This document shows positions 16,444 to 22,511 of a stretch of 23,084 bases of DNA, in pieces. A program made the translations under genes and the position numbers. The notes under the pieces are model-generated. The model saw only the letters and a program-made list of their open reading frames with translations. It was not told the origin of the DNA and did no database searches. The DNA comes from an uncultured Actinomycetes bacterium (GTDB taxonomy: Bacteria > Actinomycetota > Thermoleophilia > Solirubrobacterales > 70-9): the NCBI GenBank assembly GCA_946886425.1, contig CAMPIP010000013.1:1-23084 (forward strand), in the 5' to 3' direction. Every line of letters begins with the position of its first letter. The stretch's first letter is position 1.

Positions 16444-17046
16444 ATGCGGCTCCCCAACAGCGTCCACGCCGAGCGGCCATGGCGGATTCACGAAATCGTC
16501 CGCGACTTCCATCTCGAGGACGTCTGGGCCCTCCCCACCCCCGGCGGCAGGGAGGACTTTCATCGGCTCGTACAGGAGACGGCGACGATCGACATCGACA
16601 AGGAAGCCTCGTTCGTGGTCCGCTCCCTGTTCGCGCTGCGCTGGAAGATCGGCGGCCTGCTCGGCTGGGACGACGAGGGCGAGGGGCTCGGCTCGCGAGT
16701 CCCCACCCTGCGCGACCAGCTCCCGGACGACCTCCGCGATGCCCCGACCGGCCCGGAGTTCGGCGCCCTCCCCTTCAAGCCGCTCTACCTGCTCGACGAT
16801 GAGTTCGCGGCCGAGATCGCCAACAGGACCATGCACGGCGTCCTGCACCTCGGCTGGGTGCCGGCGGAGGACGGCGGCTACCGTGGCGAGATGGCCGTCT
16901 ACGTCAAGCGCAACGGGCTCTTCGGCGCCGCCTATATGGCCGCGATCGCGCCCTTCCGCCACCTCGTCGTCTACCCGCCGATGATGCGGGTGATCGAGGC
17001 CGAGTGGCGCGAGCGCACCCGCGAGGCGGCGGCGGCGGGCACGTAA
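16444..17046 (+). CDS. DUF2867-like protein, 200 aa
   Basis: The sequence matches my recollection of the DUF2867 family: 'ALPTPGGREDFHRLV' (about 30-44), 'VVRSLFALRWKIGGLLGWDD' (about 58-77), 'PFKPLYLLDDEFAAEIANRT' (about 108-128), 'MHGVLHLGWVP' and 'RGEMAVYVKRNGLFGAAYMA'. It ends with 'IAPFRHLVVYPPMMRVIEAE'. It is probably soluble or membrane-peripheral; no clear signal peptide. The biochemical role of the family is unknown; in larger proteins the domain is joined to NAD-binding SDR-like domains. It is divergent from a TetR gene, with a candidate operator over its promoter, and is followed 7 nt later by a DCC-type gene, so the two form a regulated pair. Confidence 0.82.
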   Translation: MRLPNSVHAERPWRIHEIVRDFHLEDVWALPTPGGREDFHRLVQETATIDIDKEASFVVRSLFALRWKIGGLLGWDDEGEGLGSRVPTLRDQLPDDLRDAPTGPEFGALPFKPLYLLDDEFAAEIANRTMHGVLHLGWVPAEDGGYRGEMAVYVKRNGLFGAAYMAAIAPFRHLVVYPPMMRVIEAEWRERTREAAAAGT

Positions 17047-17053
17047 CGGCGCG

Positions 17054-17494
17054 ATGCCCGCGGCGGCGCCCTGGCCGGTCCTCTACGACGCCGAGTGCGG
17101 CCTCTGCCGGACCCTGCTGGCCGGCCTGCTGCGGTGGGATCGCGGGGGGCGCCTGCGTCCCGTGGCGCTGCAGGCGTCCGAGGCGGACAAGCTGCTCGCC
17201 GACCTGCCACCGGACGCGCGGATGGAGTCATGGCACCTGGTCTCGCTGGGGGGCGAGCGCTACTCAGGCGGTGACGCGCTGCCGCCCCTGCTGCGCCTGC
17301 TTCCCGGCGGGCGGGCTCCGGCCGCCGTCTTCGCCGGCTTCCCGAGGCTGACCGACCGCGGCTACCGATGGGTGGCGACGCACCGGGTCGGGCTCTCCCG
17401 ACTGCTGCCGGCCCGCCTGAAGCGACGTGGCGACTACCTGCGGGTCAGCGCCGGCGCTCCCCCTGAGCGAGCAGCCTCGCCACCCGGGCGATGA
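17054..17494 (+). CDS. DCC (DUF393) family thiol-disulfide oxidoreductase-like protein, 146 aa
   Basis: The N-terminus has the family motif 'VLYDAECGLC' with Y11-D12 and the redox-type pair C15xxC18, followed by a thioredoxin-like fold region 'LRPVALQASEADKLLADLP'. A second conserved block is 'SWHLVSLGGERYSGGDALPP' (about 59-79). Length is normal (about 120-150 aa). DCC proteins are predicted disulfide oxidoreductases but few are characterised. It starts 7 nt after the DUF2867 stop and is co-transcribed with it. The last 50 bp overlap the convergent AbiEi-like/DUF559 gene. Confidence 0.85.
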   Translation: MPAAAPWPVLYDAECGLCRTLLAGLLRWDRGGRLRPVALQASEADKLLADLPPDARMESWHLVSLGGERYSGGDALPPLLRLLPGGRAPAAVFAGFPRLTDRGYRWVATHRVGLSRLLPARLKRRGDYLRVSAGAPPERAASPPGR

Positions 17495-18380
17495 CCCGCT
17501 GCGGTTCGTTCGCCAGCCGCGGCCCGGTCACCCTGTCCATCCGGATCCCCTCCAGCAACAGGTCCTCGTGGCGCAGCCGGTCGCGCTCGAAGGCTGCGCG
17601 GGTGCCGTGCGTCTCATAGAGGTCGAGTTCGACCACCAACAGCTGCTCGGGCCAGTAGACGTCGAGCTCGTGGCCGAGCTCGTTGAACCCGGTCGCCGGC
17701 TTCGGCAGCCCCGCCTCTTCAACCAGCTCTAGAAACCGCCGCTCCATCCCGGAGCGCGTGAACGGCGGCGGCCGGTAGAGCGCCAGCGCCTTGCGCAACC
17801 GCCCGTGGCCGGGGTGCCCAGCGGTCCGTCCCAGCAGCTCGTCGACCGCGCGGAGATCCAGCAGCTGCAGCTCTTCGGCCCGCTCGATGCCTTTGTCGAG
17901 GCGCTCGCGGTTGACCGTGGCCGCGTAGTCGAGCAGGGTGCGCGCGAGGGACGTGACCGGGATGTTCTGCTCTAGGGCGCGGTCCTGGTCGCGGAGGTCC
18001 CGGGCGTGGTGCAGGCGGATCGGCGGGCGCGGCTTTCGTCGCTCGGGGGCGAGGACTTCGAAGGGCGCCGGGCCCTGGCGCGCGAGTCCCCAGAGCCAAG
18101 CGGCGGAACGGTGGCTGAGGAGCGCTCTGGGGCCGCACGCCAGGACCGCGGCCAAACAGTGCCCGTGTGGGGAGAGCATTCGGTAGCCCACCGCGTAGAC
18201 GCCGCGGTGCACCCGGTGCAACCGGGAACTCTGGACCTCCCGCTTGACGCGGCTATCCGAGAAACCGACCCGCTTCCGCAGCTGGCGAATCGAAACGACG
18301 CCGTGCTGCCGGGCGGCGAGATCGGCCAGAACACCCTTGGGGCTCGGCGATCTGGAGTGCGGTCGTCCTTTCGGTCGCAT
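17445..18380 (-). CDS. AbiEi-like winged-helix N-terminus fused to DUF559 nuclease-fold domain, 311 aa
   Basis: The N-terminal part (about 14-70 in the 311-aa numbering) 'LADLAARQHGVVSIRQLRKR...SSRLHRVHRGVYAVG' is the winged-helix domain of AbiEi-type antitoxins. The C-terminal part (about 210-300) is a DUF559/Vsr-like endonuclease fold: E213, E238-L-D240, 'YWPEQLLVVELD' with E251 and D253, then H258 and the 'FERDRLRHEDLLLEGIRMDR' block. No AbiEii toxin gene is adjacent, so it is an orphan. Such fusions are frequent in Thermoleophilia. The start at 18380 (ATG) is preferred; a longer frame to 18461 would read through low-complexity DNA. The ATG is exactly at the centre of a 47-bp palindrome. 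Function is unknown; defence, regulation or both are possible. Confidence 0.82.
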   Translation of the reverse strand: MRPKGRPHSRSPSPKGVLADLAARQHGVVSIRQLRKRVGFSDSRVKREVQSSRLHRVHRGVYAVGYRMLSPHGHCLAAVLACGPRALLSHRSAAWLWGLARQGPAPFEVLAPERRKPRPPIRLHHARDLRDQDRALEQNIPVTSLARTLLDYAATVNRERLDKGIERAEELQLLDLRAVDELLGRTAGHPGHGRLRKALALYRPPPFTRSGMERRFLELVEEAGLPKPATGFNELGHELDVYWPEQLLVVELDLYETHGTRAAFERDRLRHEDLLLEGIRMDRVTGPRLANEPQRVIARVARLLAQGERRR

Positions 18381-18403
18381 AGCGGACCAAACGACGACCG
18401 CAC
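18357..18403. repeat. 47-bp palindrome centred on the start codon of the AbiEi-like/DUF559 gene
   Basis: GTGCGGTCGTC (18357-18367) and GACGACCGCAC (18393-18403) are perfect 11-bp inverted repeats. Inside, TTT pairs with AAA, G with C, and CGC with GCG (with one T-G wobble beside it), all on one axis at 18380, where the start codon (minus strand 18380-18378) sits. About 18 of 23 positions pair, plus one wobble. The structure covers the first five codons. It could be an operator for the gene's own winged-helix domain, a translational hairpin, or a repeated element. Confidence 0.75.
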
Positions 18404-18438
18404 CCCCAACACAACCCCAACGCCACCACGGCCGCGAG

Positions 18439-19794
18439 CTAGCCGGCGTCGCAGGCGGCAAGGGGCGCGGCGTGGTCGCGCGCCCTTTGCTCGGCGTAGG
18501 CGGCGGCGAACTCGGCGATGGCCCGCTCGAAGGTGTCGCTGTTGCCGAGGTAGGCGGCGATCGCGATGCGGTCGCCAGAGCGGGCGTGGGCGCGGGCCAG
18601 GGTCCAGCCGCACATCCGCGCGTACACCTCGAAGGCGCGCGGGGACATCGAGTCGACGTCGGCGGAGCGCTTCCAGTCCCAGAGCTGGCGCACGTAGAAG
18701 TCTCGCTGGCGGCCGTCGACGCCCTCGGCCGCGCACCAGCCGAGGAAGATGTCGCCGGCGGCCTGCATCAGCCGCTGGCCCTCGACGACGCGGCGGCCGT
18801 GGCTGTGGAAGCGGCTGGCGCCGAGGTGGGCCTCCAGCACCGAGGCCTCGGCCTCCTTCGCCTGCAGCAGCAGCGGGTCGCTGTCGTCGGTGCCGGTGAG
18901 CAGGATCACCCAGGCGCGGGTGCCGACGCTGCCGACCCCGACCACCTTGCGGGCCATGTCGCGGAACCGGTATCCGTCGAAGAGGTGGCGGCGGTCGCCG
19001 GGCAGGCTCTCGCGGTAGTGCTCCAGCACCCCTTGCAGGGCCTCCTCCAGCCGCTCCGCCCCGCCGGCCCCGCGCAGCTCCTCGGCCGGGACCAGCAGCG
19101 GCGGTTCGCTGACGAAGCGGAGCTCGCCGTCGACCCGGCGGGTCAGCTTCCCCAGCGCCCGCAGGTTGTCCCTGCCGCGCGCCTTGGCGATCCCGCGCCG
19201 CACGCGCTTGACCTCGTCGGCGTCGTGCTCGGCCTCGATCTGGGCCAGCTGCGCCTCGACGTCGAGGCGGGCGTACCAGACCTCGAGGTTGGTCTGGGCG
19301 GCGAACTCGCGCATCGCCTCGCGGTAGGAGAAGACGGCGGCGAGCACCGAGGCAGCGCAGCGCTTCGCCTTGAAGCCGCGTTCGCGGCCGGCGATCGCGA
19401 AGCTGGCGGCGAGCCGCTTGACGTCCCACTCCCAGGGACCCGGCAGGGTCTCGTCGAAGTCGTTGAGGTCGAAGAGGAGGCGCCGATCGGGGCCGGCGAA
19501 GGCGCCGAAGTTGGTCAGGTGGGCGTCGCCGCAGGCCTGCACATGCAGGCCGGAGACCGGCGTGCCGGCGAGGTCGGCGGCCATGACCGCGGCGGCGCCG
19601 CGGAAGAAGGCGAACGGCGAGGCGGCCATCCGCGCGTGGCGGATCGGCACCAGCTCCGGGACCCGGGTCCGCTCCTGGGCGGCCAGGATCGCCAGCGGGT
19701 CGCGCCCCGGCGGCGGCTCCCAGGCCGCGTGGGCGGAACGAGGAGCCCCCGAACGCGCCGCCTTACCCGCGGCGGCGCGTTCGGAAGCGTCCAT
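18439..19794 (-). CDS. DUF2252 family protein, kinase-like fold, 451 aa
   Basis: The conserved blocks are 'RMAASPFAFFRGAA' (55-68), 'CGDAHLTNFG' (88-97), 'FDLNDFDET' (108-116) and 'WEWDVKRLAASFAIA' (121-135). The D90-x-H-x-x-N95 and DFD elements resemble the catalytic and metal-binding loops of aminoglycoside-phosphotransferase-like kinases, so an ATP-dependent small-molecule or protein kinase activity is possible. This is inferred, not shown. Length is normal for the family (about 430-470). It begins 3 nt after the acyl-CoA dehydrogenase stop and could be coupled to it. TACGGT (minus strand, 19802-19807) lies 7 nt before the ATG. The first codons contain a 14-bp perfect hairpin. Confidence 0.9.
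   Translation of the reverse strand: MDASERAAAGKAARSGAPRSAHAAWEPPPGRDPLAILAAQERTRVPELVPIRHARMAASPFAFFRGAAAVMAADLAGTPVSGLHVQACGDAHLTNFGAFAGPDRRLLFDLNDFDETLPGPWEWDVKRLAASFAIAGRERGFKAKRCAASVLAAVFSYREAMREFAAQTNLEVWYARLDVEAQLAQIEAEHDADEVKRVRRGIAKARGRDNLRALGKLTRRVDGELRFVSEPPLLVPAEELRGAGGAERLEEALQGVLEHYRESLPGDRRHLFDGYRFRDMARKVVGVGSVGTRAWVILLTGTDDSDPLLLQAKEAEASVLEAHLGASRFHSHGRRVVEGQRLMQAAGDIFLGWCAAEGVDGRQRDFYVRQLWDWKRSADVDSMSPRAFEVYARMCGWTLARAHARSGDRIAIAAYLGNSDTFERAIAEFAAAYAEQRARDHAAPLAACDAG
19749..19784 (-). repeat. 14-bp perfect hairpin inside the first codons of the DUF2252 gene
   Basis: CCGAACGCGCCGCC and GGCGGCGCGTTCGG are exact inverted repeats separated by 8 nt, covering about codons 4-15. 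In mRNA the GC-rich stem begins about 10 nt after the start codon. No T-tract follows. It might act as an attenuator after the acyl-CoA dehydrogenase gene or reduce translation of DUF2252. Confidence 0.65.
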
Positions 19795-19797
19795 GCG

Positions 19798-21027
19798 TCA
19801 GACCGTAGCGGCGGCCTGGTCGGACTGGCTCTGCTCGGAGGCCTTGGCGGCCATCTCGTCGGCGCCGGGGAGGTCGTCGACGGCGCGCGGCAGCAGCACT
19901 TCTTTGGCGATGACCAGGCGCTGGATCTGGCTGGTCCCCTCGTAGAGCTGCATGATCTTGGCGTCGCGCATCAGTTTCTCGACCGGGTACTCCTTGATGA
20001 ACCCGTAGCCGCCGTAGACCTGGACGGCGTCGGTGGTGACCTCCATCGCCGAGTCGGCGGCGAAGCGCTTGGCCTCCGAGGAGACCAGCGAGGCGCGTTT
20101 GCCCTGGTCGAGCAGGACGGCCGAGTTCCAGGTCAGCAGCCGGGCCGCGTCGACCTTGGTCGACATGTCGGCGATCATGAACTGGATCGCCTGGTGCATC
20201 GCGATCGGGACGCCGAACTGGACCCTTTCTTTGGAGTACTCGACGGAGAACTCGAAGGCCGCGCGGGCGATCCCGGTGGCCATCGCCGCCACGCCCGGAC
20301 GGGTCCGGTCGAGGGTCATCATCGCCAGTTTGAAGCCCTTGTTCTCCTCGGCGAGGAGGTTCTCGGCCGGGACCTCGACGTCGTTGAAGGAGATGGTCGC
20401 GGTGTTGGACGCCCGCTGACCCATCTTGTCCTCCTTCTTGTCGACGGTGACGCCGGGGGCGTTGGCGTCGACGACGAAGGCGGAGATGCCGCGGTGGCCC
20501 GAGTCCGGGTCGGTCTTGGCGAAGACCGTGAACCAGTCGGCGTAGGTGCCGTTGGTGATGAAGCACTTGGAGCCGTTGAGGATGTACTTGTCGCCCTGCT
20601 TGACGGCGCGGGTCTTCATGCCCGAAACGTCGGAGCCGGCGTCCGGCTCGGTGAGGCCGAAGGAGGCCAGCTTGGGAGCTTCGGTCAGCATCCCCAGGTA
20701 CTTCTTTTTGGTCTCCTCGGAGCCGCCGAGGGTGACTGGGGCGGAAGCGAGGCCGTTCGCCATCAGCGAGGTGCCGATCCCGGAGCAGCCCCAGCCGATC
20801 TCCTCCTCGATGATGCAGCCCGAGAGGTAATCGAGGCCCGGGCCGCCGTAGGCCTCGGGGATGTGGGTGTTCATCAGGCCAACCTCGAAGGCCTTGTCGA
20901 CCACGTCCTGCGGCCAGGTGCCGTCCTTGTCGTACTCCCAGGCGACCGTCCGCATCTCTTTGTCAGCGAAGCTGTGTGCCAGCTCGCGCAGGTCCTTCTG
21001 CTCATCGGTGAGGGTGAAGTCAACCAC
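19798..21027 (-). CDS. Acyl-CoA dehydrogenase, 409 aa
   Basis: A FAD enzyme that introduces a double bond into acyl-CoA in beta-oxidation or branched-chain catabolism. The N-terminal helical domain begins 'FTLTDEQKDLRELAHSFADK'; the FAD-binding block is 'FGLTEPDAGSD' (123-133) with 'GSKCFITNG' (152-160); the signature 'YGGYGFIKEYPVEKLMRDAK' is at 338-357. The catalytic base is E363 in 'LYEGTSQIQR', the same position as in medium-chain dehydrogenase. A Ser/Gln-rich tail (about 395-409) is extra. The start is a GTG supported by AAAGGAG (minus strand, 21037-21043) 9 nt upstream. DUF2252 follows 3 nt later. A symmetric TTGACT/AGTCAA site lies 73 bp upstream and may bind a TetR-type regulator. Chain-length specificity cannot be told. 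Confidence 0.96.
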   Translation of the reverse strand: MVDFTLTDEQKDLRELAHSFADKEMRTVAWEYDKDGTWPQDVVDKAFEVGLMNTHIPEAYGGPGLDYLSGCIIEEEIGWGCSGIGTSLMANGLASAPVTLGGSEETKKKYLGMLTEAPKLASFGLTEPDAGSDVSGMKTRAVKQGDKYILNGSKCFITNGTYADWFTVFAKTDPDSGHRGISAFVVDANAPGVTVDKKEDKMGQRASNTATISFNDVEVPAENLLAEENKGFKLAMMTLDRTRPGVAAMATGIARAAFEFSVEYSKERVQFGVPIAMHQAIQFMIADMSTKVDAARLLTWNSAVLLDQGKRASLVSSEAKRFAADSAMEVTTDAVQVYGGYGFIKEYPVEKLMRDAKIMQLYEGTSQIQRLVIAKEVLLPRAVDDLPGADEMAAKASEQSQSDQAAATV

Positions 21028-21036
21028 CGGTCGGTG

Positions 21037-21043
21037 CTCCTTT
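21037..21043 (-). promoter_or_regulatory. Shine-Dalgarno site of the acyl-CoA dehydrogenase
   Basis: AAAGGAG on the minus strand, 9 nt before the GTG start at 21027. It supports this non-ATG start. Confidence 0.65.
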
Positions 21044-21099
21044 GTCGTGCTTGCAGTCTGTCTGGAGCGCCGCCCGGCCAGGGTTAGACGTTCCGCCGA

Positions 21100-21115
21100 T
21101 TGACTGGTCAGTCAA
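21100..21115. promoter_or_regulatory. Candidate TetR-type operator upstream of the acyl-CoA dehydrogenase
   Basis: TTGACT, four bases, AGTCAA form a perfect 6-bp inverted repeat in the 145-bp divergent region 21028-21172. Such sites near fatty-acid genes often bind TetR regulators. The arm TTGACT also resembles a -35 hexamer on both strands. No regulator gene is adjacent. Confidence 0.5.
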
Positions 21116-21158
21116 CCAACGCCAAGGTTAGCGGAACGGTCCCCCCATGTGGGCGGGT

Positions 21159-21164
21159 TACCCT
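21159..21164 (+). promoter_or_regulatory. Candidate -10 box of the duplicated-motif membrane gene
   Basis: TACCCT, 8 nt before the ATG at 21173; no Shine-Dalgarno. Confidence 0.4.
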
Positions 21165-21172
21165 TGATCCCC

Positions 21173-21655
21173 ATGGGCTTGGCGCTGGCCTTGAACGCGG
21201 TGGAGAAGGGGGCGATTCTGTTCGGCCTGACCGGCATCGCCGCCCCGCTGATCGGGCTGGCGCTGCGGCGCTACGTCGGCAACGGCTGGGATGCGATCGG
21301 CGGCGGGCCGTTTTCCCTGCTGCACGAAGCGCCCGGCCGGCGCCGCGGCGGCCCGCGGCAGAAGGTCGACCCGGCGATTCAGGCAGCGGAGGTGCGGCAG
21401 CTGCTGCAGGCGAAATCGGACCGCCGCGAGCGCCGCGGCCAGCAGCCGCTCGACGTCGAGACGGAGACCGAGCGGCTGCTGGCCGAGGCGGCGGCGCCGA
21501 GGAGCCGCCAGGAGGAGTTCGACGCCGAGCTGCGGGCCGAGGTGCGCCAGCTGGTCGTCGCGCGCAACGAACGGCGGCTGCGGGCGGGACAGGCGCCGCT
21601 CGACGTCGAGGCCGAGACCGAGCGTCAGCTTGCCGATCTCGTAGGATCGAGCTGA
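21173..21655 (+). CDS. Small membrane protein with a duplicated 34-residue motif, 160 aa
   Basis: One hydrophobic segment at about 14-32 is followed by a short linker and a charged region with two copies of one motif: residues 72-105 ('AEVRQLLQAKSDRRERRG', then QQPLDVETETERLLAE) and 122-155 ('AEVRQLVVARNERRLRAG', then QAPLDVEAETERQLAD). The copies are exactly 50 residues apart. The motif resembles lone 'RNERRxxRGxxPLDVExE' elements I associate with Thermoleophilia hypothetical proteins, with no known function. The start at 21173 fits the TACCCT box; an in-frame GTG at 21149 is less likely. The last base is shared with the start of the acidic protein gene (TGATG), so the two are translationally coupled or overlap. 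Confidence 0.75.
   Translation: MGLALALNAVEKGAILFGLTGIAAPLIGLALRRYVGNGWDAIGGGPFSLLHEAPGRRRGGPRQKVDPAIQAAEVRQLLQAKSDRRERRGQQPLDVETETERLLAEAAAPRSRQEEFDAELRAEVRQLVVARNERRLRAGQAPLDVEAETERQLADLVGSS
21386..21637 (+). repeat. Region of the two protein-level motif copies
   Basis: Copy 1 is encoded at 21386-21487 and copy 2 at 21536-21637, with a period of 150 bases. Similarity is strong at the protein level and moderate in DNA, so the duplication is not recent. Confidence 0.7.
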
Positions 21656-21993
21656 TGCCCGACGGCGCCGACGAGAACCTGTACGAGGTCGAGCAGCTGC
21701 TGGTCCAGCCCGGCACCTACTTCAACCCGCAGACCGAGGTCGTGGTGGTCGTCGACGACTCCGCCTCGATCGACCAGGAGGTCTTCAACATGGAGGCCTA
21801 CGAGGGTGCGGACTGGGTGCGGCTATCCGAGGAGACGCCGATCGACGAGGACGGTCGCGACCGCATCCTCGAGACCTTCCAGACCCACTACCACCCCGGC
21901 GCCGGCGGCTCGCTCTCCGAGACCGCGCTCGAACAGGGCGACGAGGAACGCGACGAGGACGAGGACGGGCAGGAGCCCGGCCGCGAGGACTGA
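21655..21993 (+). CDS. Acidic hypothetical protein, 112 aa
   Basis: I do not recognise a family. The middle part 'YFNPQTEVVVVVDDSASIDQ' (22-41) looks like a beta strand followed by an acidic loop, and the C-terminus (about 95-112) is very acidic ('EQGDEERDEDEDGQEPG'). There is no signal peptide or membrane segment. The ATG overlaps the stop of the preceding gene by one base (TGATG). TAGGAT (21642-21647) stands 7 nt before the ATG inside that gene, so a separate start is also possible. It precedes the peroxiredoxin gene by 37 nt. Codon use is like its neighbours. The frame and position support a real gene. Confidence 0.68.
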   Translation: MPDGADENLYEVEQLLVQPGTYFNPQTEVVVVVDDSASIDQEVFNMEAYEGADWVRLSEETPIDEDGRDRILETFQTHYHPGAGGSLSETALEQGDEERDEDEDGQEPGRED

Positions 21994-22014
21994 GCGGCTC
22001 GCCGCCGCTTCGGC

Positions 22015-22020
22015 TAGCCT
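22015..22020 (+). promoter_or_regulatory. Candidate -10 box of bcp
   Basis: TAGCCT, 10 nt before the ATG at 22031; no Shine-Dalgarno is seen. Confidence 0.35.
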
Positions 22021-22030
22021 GCCGCACCCG

Positions 22031-22501
22031 ATGCTCGAGCCCGGCGACAGAGCGCCCGCATTCACGCTGTCCGACCAGGACGGCAACAAGGTCAAGCTGA
22101 CCGAGCTGAAGGGCGAGACGGTCGTCGTCTACTTCTACCCGCGGGCCGAAACCCCAGGCTGCACCACCCAGGCCTGCGGGATCCGCGACAGCAAAGCCGA
22201 GTACAAGAAGCTGGGCGCCCGGGTGCTGGGGATCTCCCCCGACGAGCCTGAGGCGCTGAAGAAGTTCGCCAAGAACCAGAAGCTCAAATTCACCCTGCTC
22301 TCCGACCCCGACCACAAGGTCGCCGAGAAGTACGGGGCCTGGGGCGAGCGCTCGATGTACGGGAAGAAGTACATGGGCATCGTCCGCTCGACCTTCATCG
22401 TCGCCCCGAACGGCAAGATCGCCGCCGCCTTCCCCAAAGTGCAGCCCAAAAAGCACGACAAAGTCGTGCTGAAGGCTCTGCGCGAGCTCGCCGACGCCTA
22501 G
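22031..22501 (+). CDS. bcp: Peroxiredoxin, Bcp/PrxQ type, 156 aa
   Basis: A thiol peroxidase that reduces H2O2 and organic peroxides with thioredoxin. The peroxidatic Cys is C44 in 'YPRAETPGCTTQACGIRD', with the resolving Cys at C49, the CxxxxC pattern of PrxQ. The start 'MLEPGDRAPAFTLSDQDG' and the block 'LLSDPDHKVAEKYGAWGE' are typical, as is 'VRSTFIVAPNGKI'. Length is normal. The ATG at 22031 is chosen from the conserved N-terminus. It is the last gene of the rightward group 21173-22501 and is convergent with the antiporter gene (10-bp gap). Confidence 0.95.
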   Translation: MLEPGDRAPAFTLSDQDGNKVKLTELKGETVVVYFYPRAETPGCTTQACGIRDSKAEYKKLGARVLGISPDEPEALKKFAKNQKLKFTLLSDPDHKVAEKYGAWGERSMYGKKYMGIVRSTFIVAPNGKIAAAFPKVQPKKHDKVVLKALRELADA

Positions 22502-22511
22502 CTGGCCGCGC

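Noticed and set aside
16388..16480. Longer start for the second TetR gene
   Set aside because: It would cover the operator-like palindrome and the start of the divergent DUF2867 gene, and the added residues are not TetR-like.
18244..21087. A frame of 947 codons antisense to DUF2252 and the acyl-CoA dehydrogenase
   Set aside because: It covers two well-supported genes on the other strand and has the same shadow composition; no conserved motif.
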